A DNA stretch of 64,000 nt from positions 1-64,000 of the forward strand of contig NZ_QGGW01000006.1 of the NCBI RefSeq assembly GCF_003148775.1. The letters are read 5' to 3'. Below are positions 11,999-21,326 of this stretch, in pieces (within the stretch, counting starts at the first letter, position 1; each line of letters opens with the position of its first letter). The notes beneath the pieces are model-generated. The model saw nothing but the letters and a program-made list of their open reading frames with translations, made no database searches and was not told the origin of the DNA. The translations under genes were made by a program, and so were the position numbers. This DNA comes from Roseicyclus mahoneyensis. Its GTDB lineage: Bacteria; Pseudomonadota; Alphaproteobacteria; Rhodobacterales; Rhodobacteraceae.

Positions 11999-12856
11999 TT
12001 ATTCCGCTGCCAGCGGCACCCGGCCGGGGCGCGAGACGATCACCCGGTCGATCACGCTTGTGATCAGCCGCTGGACCGCCTCGAAATTCGCGTTCGGGCG
12101 CACCATCCGTTCGTTCATGTAAAGCGACCGGTCGATCTCCACCTGCACCGCGTGCCGCCGTCGCGCAGGACGCCCGTAATGCTGCGTCACAAAGGCGCCC
12201 GCAAAAGGCGCGTTGCGGATCACGCACAGCCCCTCGGACAGGAACCCGTCCTCCAGGGCATCGAGGATCTCGCCCGCCGCCGAGGCCCCGAAGCGGTCGC
12301 CCAGCACCACGTCCGGCCGACGCTGGCCGGGCCGCGCCACGCTGTCCAGCGCCTCATGCGGCATCGAATGGAAATCGAGCAAGACCGCCTCGCCGAACTC
12401 GGCCTGCGCTTGCGCCAGCAATCCCTCCAGCGCCGCATGATAGGGCCGCCAGACCTGTTCGATCCGGGCCTCGGCCTCGGTCCGGGCCAGCTTGCCGCGA
12501 TAGATGGTCCGGCCATTGGCCACGACGCGGGGAATCACCCCCAGCCCCGACGAGATGCGCGGCGTCTGCACCACCCGGCCCACGCCTTCGACCACGCCCG
12601 GGTCCAACTCTTCCGGGCTGCGGTTCAGATCGAGCCATGCGCGCGGATATTCCGCCGCGATCACCGGCGCACCCAAGACGGGCGCCCCTTCCACGAGAAT
12701 ATCCATGAAGGCATCCTCGGACGACCGGATCGCACGCTCGTCCAGAACCGTTGCGCGCAAGAACTCCGCCGGGTAGTGCCGCCCGGAATGGGGCGAGGCC
12801 ACCACCACCGGCGTCAGAATCCGGCGCGGACGGTCAAGGCGATAGGGCGGGTGCAT
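11999..12856 (-). CDS. N-formylglutamate amidohydrolase family protein
   Basis: 285-residue zinc amidohydrolase of the HutG/FGase family, which hydrolyses N-formyl-glutamate (last step of one histidine-degradation route) or related N-acyl amino acids. Motifs: VVASPHSGRHYP near the N-terminus, DLNRSPEELDP, LLDFHSMP and HAVQVEIDRSLYMNE, matching the family's metal and substrate residues. ATG 12856 has GGAG upstream and gives the family N-terminus; the frame to 13000 is an unsupported extension. No other hut gene is nearby, so the substrate is not certain. Confidence 0.85.
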   Translation of the reverse strand: MHPPYRLDRPRRILTPVVVASPHSGRHYPAEFLRATVLDERAIRSSEDAFMDILVEGAPVLGAPVIAAEYPRAWLDLNRSPEELDPGVVEGVGRVVQTPRISSGLGVIPRVVANGRTIYRGKLARTEAEARIEQVWRPYHAALEGLLAQAQAEFGEAVLLDFHSMPHEALDSVARPGQRRPDVVLGDRFGASAAGEILDALEDGFLSEGLCVIRNAPFAGAFVTQHYGRPARRRHAVQVEIDRSLYMNERMVRPNANFEAVQRLITSVIDRVIVSRPGRVPLAAE

Positions 12857-13025
12857 GCGCGCTCCGATCAAAGTCTGTCGGAGCAAGATATAGCGGGTTT
12901 TTTCGCCAAGCCAAAAGCCCTTGAACCACCCAATCAATCCTTCTATAGACCGCACACCCAAGCGATGCGTCCACCGCCGGGGCCTTTGGGCTTTAGACAT
13001 TGGCGCAGCGTATGACGGGGATTTC

Positions 13026-13100
<75 letters not shown>

Positions 13101-13189
13101 CCTCGGAAACGGGGAACGTTTTAACCGGTCCTTCGGGGCCATACAGCAACCCAAGGCGCATCGCCGCGCCGCGACTGAGGGGACAGGCC

Positions 13190-13315
13190 ATGAAGGTCAA
13201 GAACTCGCTCCGCTCGCTCAAAGAGCGCCATCGCGACTGCCGCGTCGTGCGCCGCAAGGGCCGGGTCTACGTGATCAACAAGACCCAGCGTCGGTACAAG
13301 GCCCGTCAGGGCTGA
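13190..13315 (+). CDS. rpmJ: 50S ribosomal protein L36 (cysteine-poor form)
   Basis: 41 residues starting [20 protein letters not shown] and ending [12 protein letters not shown], the alphaproteobacterial L36 signature. The classical L36 has a Cys3-His zinc site; here only one cysteine (C17) remains, so this is the zinc-independent type. GAGGGGAC precedes ATG 13190. A standalone gene between tRNA-Val and its own terminator. Confidence 0.95.
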   Translation: MKVKNSLRSLKERHRDCRVVRRKGRVYVINKTQRRYKARQG

Positions 13316-13344
13316 GACCGCGCAACACGGATCAATCCGAAACG

Positions 13345-13369
13345 GGCCGCCCCTTGGGGCGGCCTTTTT
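13345..13369 (+). terminator. Terminator of rpmJ
   Basis: Perfect 9-bp stem GGCCGCCCC / GGGGCGGCC with a two-base loop, followed by TTTTT (13365-13369). Confidence 0.92.
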
Positions 13370-13398
13370 CGTTGCGCGGGCGCTGCGTGGTCCGGCGG

Positions 13399-15051
13399 TC
13401 AGTCGAACAACCGTCCGCCGATCGCCTCGGCCAGCAGGCGCACCACGGTCAACTGGTCCAGATACCCCGTGACCGGCAGCCCCCGGCCATCTTGATAGGA
13501 CCGGATCGCGATGCGCGTCTGGCGATCGAACACGCCATCCTGCCGCCCGGGATCGAGACCCACCGCCGCCAACCGCTGTTCGACCAGAACGCGCATCGGC
13601 TGCGCAAGGTTCAGCGCCGCCTCCGCGGCCTCGGCCTGCGCCTGCGCCGCCGGGCTCAAGCCCGATTCGATCTCGGCGATTCTTGCACGCGCGGCGTCAA
13701 CGAACAGGCCACGCGGCCACGTATCAATGTAGCCCCGATAGGCGGCCACCGTGTCTTGCTGGCGCACCCCGTCCCAGGCCGCGCGTTCCTCGGCTTCGGC
13801 CTCCAGACGACGAGCCGCCTCGATATCATCGAGCCGCGCCCGCGCCACATCGGCATAAAGCCCGCGCGGAAAGCGGTCGAGATAGCGGCGGAGCCCAGCC
13901 TCGTCGCTACCCTGCCCGATGGCCTGCCACAAGGCGCGGTCGGCCAGTTCCTCGGCCTCGCGCTGGCGGCGGGTTTCTTCCTCCAGCTCCGCCGCACGTT
14001 GCGCGGCCGCGGTGCGCAGCACGCCGATCTGACTGCCGGTCAGAAATCCCGTGACGGGCTGCCTCGTCGCCCCCTGCCAGTCGCGGATCGCGCGCCGCGT
14101 GCCGGGCCCGAAGATGCCGTCGATCCCGCGTGTGTCGTGCCCCAGAAGCGACAGGTCGCGCTGAATCTGCTGGCGCGCGGCGCGGCTCAACTGCAAGGCG
14201 GTTTCAACGGCTTCGGCTTCGGCCTGCGGATCAACCGGCATGACGGCCAGCCCGGCGAGCGCCGCCTGCGCCTCGGCCACATAGGCACCGTCGGGATATT
14301 GCGTCAGATAGGCGCGCAGCGCACCCGCCGTGTTCAACTCGCGCACCGCATTCCACAGCGCCGTTTCCTCGACCGATGGCCCGACGGGCGGCGCGACGGC
14401 GCCCGATGCCACGTCCAGAAACGGCACGCTCGACGACAAGAACCCATGGCCGCGCAGGTTCCGTGACGCCGCAACAGCGGCCGCAAGATCCGCACCGGGC
14501 CTCAACACAAAGCGGCGGGCAAAATCCGCCACGTCATCGGGCGCGCCCGAGATCACGCTGACGCCTTGCGGCGCGTCGATCGGCCCCAGCCCGGGGGCAA
14601 GCCCTGCCCCCAGCGGGAATTGCCGTGCCTCCGTCCCGATCAACACCATCGCCCGGCCGGGCGCACGGCCCGCAACCTCCATCAGCACGTCGAGCGACAC
14701 GCCCTGCCCGCCGACGGCCCCCAGATCAGGGGTATCGGCATCGCGGCCCAAGACCCATGTGCCGCCCTGCGAACGCACCACATGCCCCGCGACAGCGATC
14801 AGCACCCGGTCGGTTTCTCCGGCTGCCACCAGCGCTGACAGTCCCGCGCGCATTGCCTCGATGGGGCCGTTTTCCACCACGATGACCTCGAAGCCCGCCT
14901 CGGTCAGCGGGCGTTCGAGGGCCGCGATATCGCTGGCCTGCCGCAGGTTCTGACCGTTGTCGTAGCGGCTGTTGGCGATCAGATAGGCGGTATCGGCCAG
15001 CGCAGCGGGCGCCGTGACTACGGCAAGAACAAGGGGCAAGAGGGCGCGCAT
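13399..15051 (-). CDS. Cysteine-free caspase-like protein with two peptidoglycan-binding domains
   Basis: 550 residues, secreted (signal peptide MRALLPLVLAVVTAPAALA). Residues about 20-215 have a caspase/peptidase C14-like layout (YLIANSRYDNGQNLRQASDIAAL; LIAVAGHVVRSQGGTWVLGRD with H90 at the catalytic-His place), but where the catalytic Cys is expected the sequence is IGTEARQ, and I find no cysteine in the whole protein. Two PG_binding_1 domains follow (about 286-346 and 480-543). Three related helical units, each with a yP.G.y.d.A pattern, start near W233, W375 and W426. It is probably a periplasmic scaffold or pseudoenzyme bound to the cell wall; the substrate is unknown. Confidence 0.8.
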   Translation of the reverse strand: MRALLPLVLAVVTAPAALADTAYLIANSRYDNGQNLRQASDIAALERPLTEAGFEVIVVENGPIEAMRAGLSALVAAGETDRVLIAVAGHVVRSQGGTWVLGRDADTPDLGAVGGQGVSLDVLMEVAGRAPGRAMVLIGTEARQFPLGAGLAPGLGPIDAPQGVSVISGAPDDVADFARRFVLRPGADLAAAVAASRNLRGHGFLSSSVPFLDVASGAVAPPVGPSVEETALWNAVRELNTAGALRAYLTQYPDGAYVAEAQAALAGLAVMPVDPQAEAEAVETALQLSRAARQQIQRDLSLLGHDTRGIDGIFGPGTRRAIRDWQGATRQPVTGFLTGSQIGVLRTAAAQRAAELEEETRRQREAEELADRALWQAIGQGSDEAGLRRYLDRFPRGLYADVARARLDDIEAARRLEAEAEERAAWDGVRQQDTVAAYRGYIDTWPRGLFVDAARARIAEIESGLSPAAQAQAEAAEAALNLAQPMRVLVEQRLAAVGLDPGRQDGVFDRQTRIAIRSYQDGRGLPVTGYLDQLTVVRLLAEAIGGRLFD

Positions 15052-15135
15052 CGGGGCAGTCTCCGGGGTTGGTCTCGTGACGGCCCGATGCCTAGCACGC
15101 CCCTGCGCTGTTAACCGATAACATGGGATAGAGGG

Positions 15136-16320
15136 TCAGTCATACTTGCGCTGATCGTCGATGACCTTGCCGTCATTGGGCAGGCTGCCCGGCGCCACGA
15201 TCTCGACCCGGCCGCGCAGCTTCAGCACCGACGCCGCGCTGTCGGCCAGCGCGCCCGCCTCAAGCCCCTCGGCCTCGACCTGAACGGTCATCACGTCCAT
15301 CTCGCCCTCGCGTGTGGCGATGACGCGTGCCTTGTGGACGCCCGCATGCCGCCCCACGAATTCAGCCACCTGTTCGGGGCGCACGAACATGCCCTTGATC
15401 TTGGTGGTCTGATCGGCCCGCCCCATCCAGCCCTTGATGCGCAGGTTGGTCCGCCCGCAGGGGCTTAGCCCCGGCAACACCGCCGACAGATCGCCGGTGG
15501 CAAAGCGGATCAGCGGGTAATCGGGGTTCAGGGTCGTCACCACGACCTCGCCCACCTCGCCGGGCGGCACCGGGTCCCCGGTGCCGGGGCGCACGATTTC
15601 CACGATCACGCCCTCGTCAACAATCATTCCCTCCATCGCGGGGCTTTCATAGGCGATATTGCCCAGATCTGCCGTGGCGTAGCATTGCAGACAGGCGATC
15701 CCGCGATCCGCATATTCGGCGCGCAGCGACGGAAACAGCGCACCCCCCCCCACCGCCGCGCGCGCAAAGGCAAGCCGCACGCCCATCTCGTCGGCCTTGT
15801 CGAGAATCACCTTGAGGTAATCGGGCGTGCCCGCATAGGCGGTGCAGCCCACATCCTTGGCCGCGCGCACCTGCAACTCGGTCTGGCCCACGCCCGCGGG
15901 CAGCACCGCGGCCCCTACCGCGCGCGCCCCGCTCTCGAAAATCATGCCCGCTGGCGTCAGGTGATAGCCGAAACAATTCTGCACCACATCGCCCGGCCCG
16001 ATGCCCGCCGCATGCAGGAAACGGCCCATCCGCCACCAGTCATGGCTGACGCCGCCCGGCTCGTAGATCGGGCCGGGCGACTGGAACACATGGGCCAGAT
16101 TGGTGACCGGCAAGCCGCCGAACGGCGGCGCCTCGGCCTGCCGCGCGACCAGATCCGCCTTTCGCAGCACCGGCAGGCTCCGCAGATCGTCCAGCGACGG
16201 CACAGCCGCCATCCCGTTCGACGCCAGCTGCGCGTTCAGCCGCACCAGCTGCTCGGCATCACGCGCATCTGCGCTTCGGGTCTCCAGCGCATCGAAATAC
16301 TTGGGGTTCTCGTCCAACAT
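15136..16320 (-). CDS. Phenylacetate-CoA-ligase-like AMP-binding enzyme
   Basis: 394 residues of the PaaK/CapK branch of adenylate-forming enzymes, which activate aryl or other carboxylates to CoA thioesters. Evidence: CYATADLGNIAYES in the place of the substrate/AMP block; the VPPGEVGEVVVTTLNPDYPLIRFATGDLS region typical of PaaK (arginine and RxxTGD motif); GRADQTTKIKGMFVRPEQV near the hinge; and a final short C-terminal domain. ATG 16320 overlaps the TGA of the ABC ATPase gene (TGATG), so it is the last gene of the transporter operon and translationally coupled. The substrate is unknown; the operon implies an acid imported by this ABC system. Confidence 0.85.
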   Translation of the reverse strand: MLDENPKYFDALETRSADARDAEQLVRLNAQLASNGMAAVPSLDDLRSLPVLRKADLVARQAEAPPFGGLPVTNLAHVFQSPGPIYEPGGVSHDWWRMGRFLHAAGIGPGDVVQNCFGYHLTPAGMIFESGARAVGAAVLPAGVGQTELQVRAAKDVGCTAYAGTPDYLKVILDKADEMGVRLAFARAAVGGGALFPSLRAEYADRGIACLQCYATADLGNIAYESPAMEGMIVDEGVIVEIVRPGTGDPVPPGEVGEVVVTTLNPDYPLIRFATGDLSAVLPGLSPCGRTNLRIKGWMGRADQTTKIKGMFVRPEQVAEFVGRHAGVHKARVIATREGEMDVMTVQVEAEGLEAGALADSAASVLKLRGRVEIVAPGSLPNDGKVIDDQRKYD

Positions 16321-17180
16321 CAACTCAACCACCTCTTGCGGCGACGGTAGCTGCGCACGTCGCGGAAACTCTTGCGGCCCTCATCGGACATGCCGAGGTA
16401 GAATTCCTTGACGTCCGGGTTCTCGCGCAGGTCCGCGGCAGGACCGTCCATCACCACCCGCCCCGATTCGAGGATGTAGCCGTAATGGGCAAAGCGCAGC
16501 GCCACGTTGGTGTTCTGCTCGGCCAATAGGAAGGTCACCCCCTGCTCCTCGTTCAGCCGCTTTACGATGTCGAAGATCTGTTCCACCAACTGCGGCGCCA
16601 GCCCCATCGACGGCTCGTCCAGCAAAATCGTCTCGGGCCGGCTCATCAGCGCGCGCCCGATGGCGGTCATCTGCTGCTCGCCACCGCTGGTATACCCGGC
16701 CTGGCTCGTCCGCCGCTCCTTGAGCCGCGGGAAATACTCATAGACCATCTCCAGATCAGCCATGATCGCGCCCTTGCCGTCCTTGCGCGTATAGCTGCCG
16801 GTCAGCAGGTTTTCCTCGACGGTCAGATGCTCGAAGCAATGCCGGCCTTCCATCACCTGGATCACGCCGCGTTGCACCAGATCGGACGGCGTCAGATCCT
16901 GCACCCGCTCGCCGCGATAGAGGATCGTGCCCTTCGTCACCTCGCCGCGTTCGGAATGGAGCAGGTTGGAAATCGCCTTCAGCGTCGTGGTCTTGCCCGC
17001 ACCATTGCCGCCCAGAAGCGCGGTGATCCCGCCCTTCGGCACCTTCAGGCTGACACCCTTCAGGACAAGGATCACATGGTTGTAGATCACCTCGATGTTG
17101 GTGACCTCCAGCAGCGTCTCATGACCCTGCAACTGCGGCGCCACGCCATCGCCATGCGTCTCTTTCGGCTGGTCCAACAT
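16320..17180 (-). CDS. HAAT-family ABC transporter ATPase (LivF type)
   Basis: 286 residues. Walker A GGNGAGKTT, Q-loop region QVMEGRHCFEHLTVEENL, signature SGGEQQM, Walker B ILLDEPSMGL and switch His region LLAEQNT are all present. The LivF type is shown by LVEQIFDIVKRLNEEQGVT. ATG 17180 is chosen for its GGGAGAG RBS; a longer start at 17222 is possible. It carries a ~25-residue extension at each end relative to E. coli LivF. Inner-membrane importer component acting with the permeases at 18720 and 20271. Confidence 0.93.
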   Translation of the reverse strand: MLDQPKETHGDGVAPQLQGHETLLEVTNIEVIYNHVILVLKGVSLKVPKGGITALLGGNGAGKTTTLKAISNLLHSERGEVTKGTILYRGERVQDLTPSDLVQRGVIQVMEGRHCFEHLTVEENLLTGSYTRKDGKGAIMADLEMVYEYFPRLKERRTSQAGYTSGGEQQMTAIGRALMSRPETILLDEPSMGLAPQLVEQIFDIVKRLNEEQGVTFLLAEQNTNVALRFAHYGYILESGRVVMDGPAADLRENPDVKEFYLGMSDEGRKSFRDVRSYRRRKRWLS

Positions 17181-17255
17181 CGTGCCGCTCTCCCTGTCGC
17201 GCGCCTGCCTTGGCACGGTCACCTGCGGTTAAGGTTAACGGGCCGCGGCCCCACC

Positions 17256-17276
17256 TTCATCTTTCCAAAAATATGC
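17256..17276 (-). repeat. Interspersed 3'-flanking repeat, copy 1
   Basis: Plus-strand form TTCATCTTTCC followed by AAAAATATGC. Read with the binding-protein gene it follows that gene's 3' hairpin. Near-identical copies lie at 29180-29200 and 60070-60090. Confidence 0.6.
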
Positions 17277-17280
17277 AGAT

Positions 17281-17311
17281 CCCGGCGGCGACGGACCGCG
17301 CCGCCGCCGGG
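17281..17311 (-). terminator. Hairpin after the binding-protein gene (attenuator-like)
   Basis: CCCGGCGGCG (17281-17290) pairs perfectly with CGCCGCCGGG (17302-17311). On the minus strand it comes ten bases after the binding-protein stop and is followed by a T-rich ATATTTTT about eight bases on. It could partly terminate transcription so that the binding protein exceeds the downstream LivF and ligase. Confidence 0.6.
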
Positions 17312-17320
17312 GGTCCTTGA

Positions 17321-18601
17321 TCAGCTGTCAGTGCAGTTGCGCGGCTCGATCCCGGCCTCGGCGGCATAGGCCAGCGAATCCTCCATCACCAACGGCTGCG
17401 TGACACTGTCGTCAGGCGCGATGAACTCGCTCAGCGTGACCCATTCGGTCCCGTTCCACTGCGTCATGATCGCCATGCCTGTGCCGCCATGATCGGCGCA
17501 GGACACGGCAAACTCGGGCCCGATGCCCGGCATGCCCAGTTCTTCCATCCGCGCATTGGTCAGCTCCAGCGCTTCCATCCCGTCGCGCATCATTGCGGGC
17601 GTGATGTCGGCCACACCATGGATTTCCTGCGCGGTCCGGATCGCCTCGGCCGCCAGCATCGCCGCATACATGCCGCGCGTGTACAGCACCGACCCGAGAT
17701 TCGTGCCGTCACCCGCCGCAAGCCCTGCGTCGATCACATGGCTCTGGATCTCGGCAAAGACCGGCATGTCGCCCAGACGGTTCATGTTCAGCGCGCGGTA
17801 GCCCGCCGCCGCCTGACCGGCCGAAGCCACGTCATGATCGGCGCCCGCCCACCAGTTGCCGATGAAATTCTCCAGCGGGTAGCGAATGTTGATCGCTTCC
17901 TGAATGGCGACCTGGTTCATCACGCCCCAGCCCCAGAACAGAACGTAATCCGGCCGCTCGCGGCGGATCGTCAGCCACTGGTTGCCCTGTTCCTGACCGG
18001 GGCTGTCGACCGCCAGCAGGTTCAGGGTAAAGCCATGCTGGGCCGCCAGCGTCTCCAGCGTGCGGATCGGCTCCCGACCATAGGCGGAGTTGTGGTAGAG
18101 AAGCGTGATCGACTTGCCCTCGAGCGAGCCATCGTTCTCCTCCAGCAAAACGTTGATCATCACCGATGCCGCGTCCCAGTAGTTCGCGGGATAGTTGAAG
18201 ACATGGCTGAACACCTCGCCGTTCACGGCGGATGTGCGGCCATAGCCCATCGTGTGCAGCGGAATGCCATCAGCCGTGGCGCGCGGGATCAGCTGGTAGG
18301 TGATGCCGGTCGACAGCGGCTGGTAGACCAGCGGGTTGTCGCCGCGCGTCGCCTCGTAGCATTCCACGCCGCGCTCGGTGTTGTAGGCGGTCTCGCATTC
18401 CACCACCCGCACCGGCACGCCGCCGATGCCACCGTCGCGTGCGTTGAGAAGCGCAAAATAGTCCTGATAGCCATCCGAGAACGGGATGCCACCCGCCGCA
18501 AAGGGCCCGGTCCGATAGGACAGATCGGGGATCATAAGGTCGGCAAGTGCCGGCCCTGCGGCCAAGGCTCCGGCTGCCACCATGGTAAGCAATGATTTCA
18601 T
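17321..18601 (-). CDS. HAAT-family ABC transporter substrate-binding protein
   Basis: 426-residue periplasmic-binding protein of type I fold (LivK/Peripla_BP_6 group). The signal peptide MKSLLTMVAAGALAAGPALA leads into DLMIPDLSYRTGPFAAGG. Later segments such as GKSITLLYHNSAYGREPIR and GYRALNMNRLGDMPVF fit the family. It is longer than amino-acid-binding members (about 370 residues), consistent with a different ligand. A strong RBS GGGAGGA stands before ATG 18601. Middle of the minus-strand operon 24376-15136. Confidence 0.9.
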   Translation of the reverse strand: MKSLLTMVAAGALAAGPALADLMIPDLSYRTGPFAAGGIPFSDGYQDYFALLNARDGGIGGVPVRVVECETAYNTERGVECYEATRGDNPLVYQPLSTGITYQLIPRATADGIPLHTMGYGRTSAVNGEVFSHVFNYPANYWDAASVMINVLLEENDGSLEGKSITLLYHNSAYGREPIRTLETLAAQHGFTLNLLAVDSPGQEQGNQWLTIRRERPDYVLFWGWGVMNQVAIQEAINIRYPLENFIGNWWAGADHDVASAGQAAAGYRALNMNRLGDMPVFAEIQSHVIDAGLAAGDGTNLGSVLYTRGMYAAMLAAEAIRTAQEIHGVADITPAMMRDGMEALELTNARMEELGMPGIGPEFAVSCADHGGTGMAIMTQWNGTEWVTLSEFIAPDDSVTQPLVMEDSLAYAAEAGIEPRNCTDS

Positions 18602-18719
18602 CGAGGTAGTCCTCCCTATACGTTTTGGTTCGTTCAGTCTCGTCTCGCCCCGTTGTCTCCGGGGTTCTTTCTGTTGCGCCGTCGGGGCCTCCTCGCCCCG
18701 CGGCGCGATCAAGCCCCCC

Positions 18720-19796
18720 TCAATGGGGGAAGGGCCACAAACGCAATTTCTCTTTCGCCAGCGCCCATAGACGCGCCAGCCCGTGCGGTTCCGCGATCAG
18801 GAAGACCATGATCAGGCCGCCCACGATGACGAACTGGAAATGCGTGGCAAGCGCGGTGTTCCAGCCCATCGTGTCGACCAGCAGCACCTTGAGCGCGACC
18901 GGCAAAAGCACCATGAAGGCCGCGCCGGCAAAGCTGCCGAACAGGCTGCCAAGACCGCCGATGATGATCATGAACAAGACCAGGAACGACTTCTGGATGC
19001 CGTAGGCCTCGCCCACCTCGGCCGCGCCAAGATAGACCGTGAACAAAAGCGCGCCCGCGATCCCGACATAAAAGGACGACACGGCAAAGGCCGTCAGCTT
19101 GGCCTTGAGCGGGTTCACCCCGATGATCTCGGCGGCGATATCCATGTCGCGGATGGCCATCCACTGCCGCCCCATCGCACCCCGCGTCAGGTTGCGCGCG
19201 ACCCAAGCCAGCACAAAGACGAAGGCAAAGCAGAACAGGTATTTCACCCAGGAATCCGCATTCGGCCCGGTCAGGGCCTGCCCGAACAAGAACCGTTCGG
19301 GCGCGTTGATCTGCCCCGAGGCGGAATAGTTGTAGAACCACGGCACCTTGTTGAAGAGCCAGACCAGAAAGAACTGCGCCGCCAGCGTTGCCACCGCAAG
19401 GTAGAAGCCCTTGATCCGCAGGCTCGGCAAGCCAAAGGCCAGCCCGACAACGGCCGTCATCGCCCCCGACAAGAGCGTGATCGTGACCATGTCCATCCAC
19501 GGGAACGCCGTCATCAGCTTGTAGGAGGTGAAGGCCCCCACCGCCATGAACCCGCCCGTGCCAAGGCTTACCTGCCCGCAATACCCCGTCAGGATGTTCA
19601 GCCCAATCGCCGCGATGGCATAGATCAGGAACGGGATCAGAATGGCGTTGGCCCAGTAATCGTTGAGAATGAAGGGGATGATGCCCACCCCGATCAGCAG
19701 CACGGCATAGTAGCGGAAGCGGTCAAAGGCGATCGGAAAGGTCTGGCTGTCCGCGGCGTAGGACGTCTTGTAGTCGCCGGCTTCACGATAGAACAT
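18720..19796 (-). CDS. HAAT-family ABC transporter permease (LivM type)
   Basis: 358 residues with about ten hydrophobic segments. The LivM signature block NILTGYCGQVSLGTGGFMAVGA and the cytoplasmic coupling region RGAMGRQWMAIRDMDIAAEIIGVN are clear. AAGGGGGA precedes ATG 19796. It works with the LivH-type permease at 20271; between them sits an 81-residue membrane protein gene. Confidence 0.93.
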   Translation of the reverse strand: MFYREAGDYKTSYAADSQTFPIAFDRFRYYAVLLIGVGIIPFILNDYWANAILIPFLIYAIAAIGLNILTGYCGQVSLGTGGFMAVGAFTSYKLMTAFPWMDMVTITLLSGAMTAVVGLAFGLPSLRIKGFYLAVATLAAQFFLVWLFNKVPWFYNYSASGQINAPERFLFGQALTGPNADSWVKYLFCFAFVFVLAWVARNLTRGAMGRQWMAIRDMDIAAEIIGVNPLKAKLTAFAVSSFYVGIAGALLFTVYLGAAEVGEAYGIQKSFLVLFMIIIGGLGSLFGSFAGAAFMVLLPVALKVLLVDTMGWNTALATHFQFVIVGGLIMVFLIAEPHGLARLWALAKEKLRLWPFPH

Positions 19797-19898
19797 CGCG
19801 GTCCCCCTTCCCCTTCACATGCCAAAAAACACCGCCGGGCGCGTGACCCTGCGATGCGCTGCAAATTCCGTCCTGTGCTGCGTCAGTGACTTGCGGCC

Positions 19899-20144
19899 TC
19901 AGCCGCACTCGACCCTGCGGCGCCCGTAGATGCCCACGGCAAGCCCCACCGCGCAAAGCAACGGCATGCTCCAGTGCAGGGCCGCACCGTTCACAAGGCT
20001 CGCCACAACGAATAACCCCGCGATCCAGAACAGGCCAAAGCCCACGGTCGCGAGGATCGCGCAGATCTTGCGCCCGCCCGAGGCCTTGCCGCGCGCGAAA
20101 TCCGGCGTACCGATATTGGGTTGCTGCAACTCGTCCAGTGCCAT
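19899..20144 (-). CDS. Small two-helix membrane protein within the transporter operon (81 aa)
   Basis: Starts at ATG 20144 behind GGGAGG. A polar N-terminus (MALDELQQPNIGTPDFARGK) is followed by two transmembrane helices (ICAILATVGFGLFWIAGLFVVA and MPLLCAVGLAVGIYG). Same strand and spacing as the permease genes around it, so co-transcribed. No family recognised. It may be an accessory subunit of the ABC system or an unrelated passenger; the second small membrane protein at 22149 makes an accessory role more plausible. Confidence 0.65.
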   Translation of the reverse strand: MALDELQQPNIGTPDFARGKASGGRKICAILATVGFGLFWIAGLFVVASLVNGAALHWSMPLLCAVGLAVGIYGRRRVECG

Positions 20145-20270
20145 CGCCGTCCATCCTCCCGAGGGCGCGGCGCTCCGAACCTCCCCGTCCGGGCCCCCGC
20201 ATGGCGGAAGACTGCCCCGAAACAGTCCGCACGTCAGCATCTATTTTCAAGGTCAACCACATGGCCCCGG

Positions 20271-21257
20271 TCACACCCTTTCGATGATCTTCTCGCCGAA
20301 CAGGCCCTGCGGCCGGAACACGAGAAAGACGAGGGCAAGGACATAGGCGAACCAGTTTTCCGTCGCGCCGCCGATCATCGGGCCGATGGCGAATTCGAAC
20401 AGCGCCTCGCCCACACCGATGATCAGCCCGCCGATGATGGCGCCGGGGATCGAGGTGAAACCGCCCAGCATCAGCACAGGCAGCGCCTTGAGCGCGATCA
20501 GCGACAGGCTGAACTGCACCCCGGATTTCGACCCCCACATGATGCCCGCGACCAGCGCCACGATGCCTGCCAGCGACCAGACCAGCACCCAGACATAATT
20601 GAGCTGGATGCCGACGCTCAGCGCGGCCTGATGGTCATCGGCCACCGCCCGCATCGCGCGGCCGTTCTTGGTGTATTGGGCATAGGCGATCAGCACCGCG
20701 ACAAGGATGCCCGCGACGATGGCCGCGGAGATGTCGAGGTTGTCGATGAAGAACCCGTAGCCGAACAGATCGAAGGTCGCCGCGTCGATCACGTCGTTGA
20801 TGCCCTGCGGCAGACCCACATCGAGATTGCGGATCTCGGACCCCCACATCAGGTCCGACACACCTTCAAGGAAATACGCAAGCCCGATGGTCGCCATGAA
20901 CAAGATGATCGGTTCTTGGCCCACCAGATGCTTGAACACGAACCGCTGCACCAAAAGCGCGAAGCCGATCATCACCAGAACCGTCAGCGCGATGGCGGCC
21001 AGCGCCGGAACCTCCCACCCGAAGTAGTGGATGTTCGTGCCGAAGATCTCGTTGATCAGGTGGCCAAAGGGCACACGGCCTTGCTGGATGCCCACCAGCG
21101 TCATCGCCGCGAACAGCGCCATGACGCCCTGCGCGTAGTTGAAGATGCCTGACGCCTTGAAGATCAGCACGAAGCCAAGCGCGACAAGCGCATACATCAC
21201 CCCGTTCAGAAGGCCGTTGAGCGTGACCTCCATCGCGAAAATCAGTTGGTCGGGCAT
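20271..21257 (-). CDS. HAAT-family ABC transporter permease (LivH type)
   Basis: 328 residues, about eight transmembrane segments. The LivH hallmarks are GLLNGVMYALVALGFVLIFKASGIFNYAQG at the N-terminus and the coupling segment KNGRAMRAVADDHQAALSVGI, followed by GGFTSIPGAIIGGLIIG. GGGAGG lies upstream of ATG 21257. Partner of the LivM-type permease. Confidence 0.94.
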   Translation of the reverse strand: MPDQLIFAMEVTLNGLLNGVMYALVALGFVLIFKASGIFNYAQGVMALFAAMTLVGIQQGRVPFGHLINEIFGTNIHYFGWEVPALAAIALTVLVMIGFALLVQRFVFKHLVGQEPIILFMATIGLAYFLEGVSDLMWGSEIRNLDVGLPQGINDVIDAATFDLFGYGFFIDNLDISAAIVAGILVAVLIAYAQYTKNGRAMRAVADDHQAALSVGIQLNYVWVLVWSLAGIVALVAGIMWGSKSGVQFSLSLIALKALPVLMLGGFTSIPGAIIGGLIIGVGEALFEFAIGPMIGGATENWFAYVLALVFLVFRPQGLFGEKIIERV

Positions 21258-21292
21258 GCGCGGCCTCCCTGGCTCGGCGTATGTACGCGCGG

Positions 21293-21314
21293 TGTACGGG
21301 CTGTGTACGGGCTG
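21293..21314. repeat. 11-bp tandem duplication
   Basis: TGTACGGGCTG occurs twice in direct succession in the gap between the LivG- and LivH-type genes. It could be polymerase slippage; no regulatory meaning is visible. Confidence 0.6.
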
Positions 21315-21326
21315 TGGCGGTCCAGA

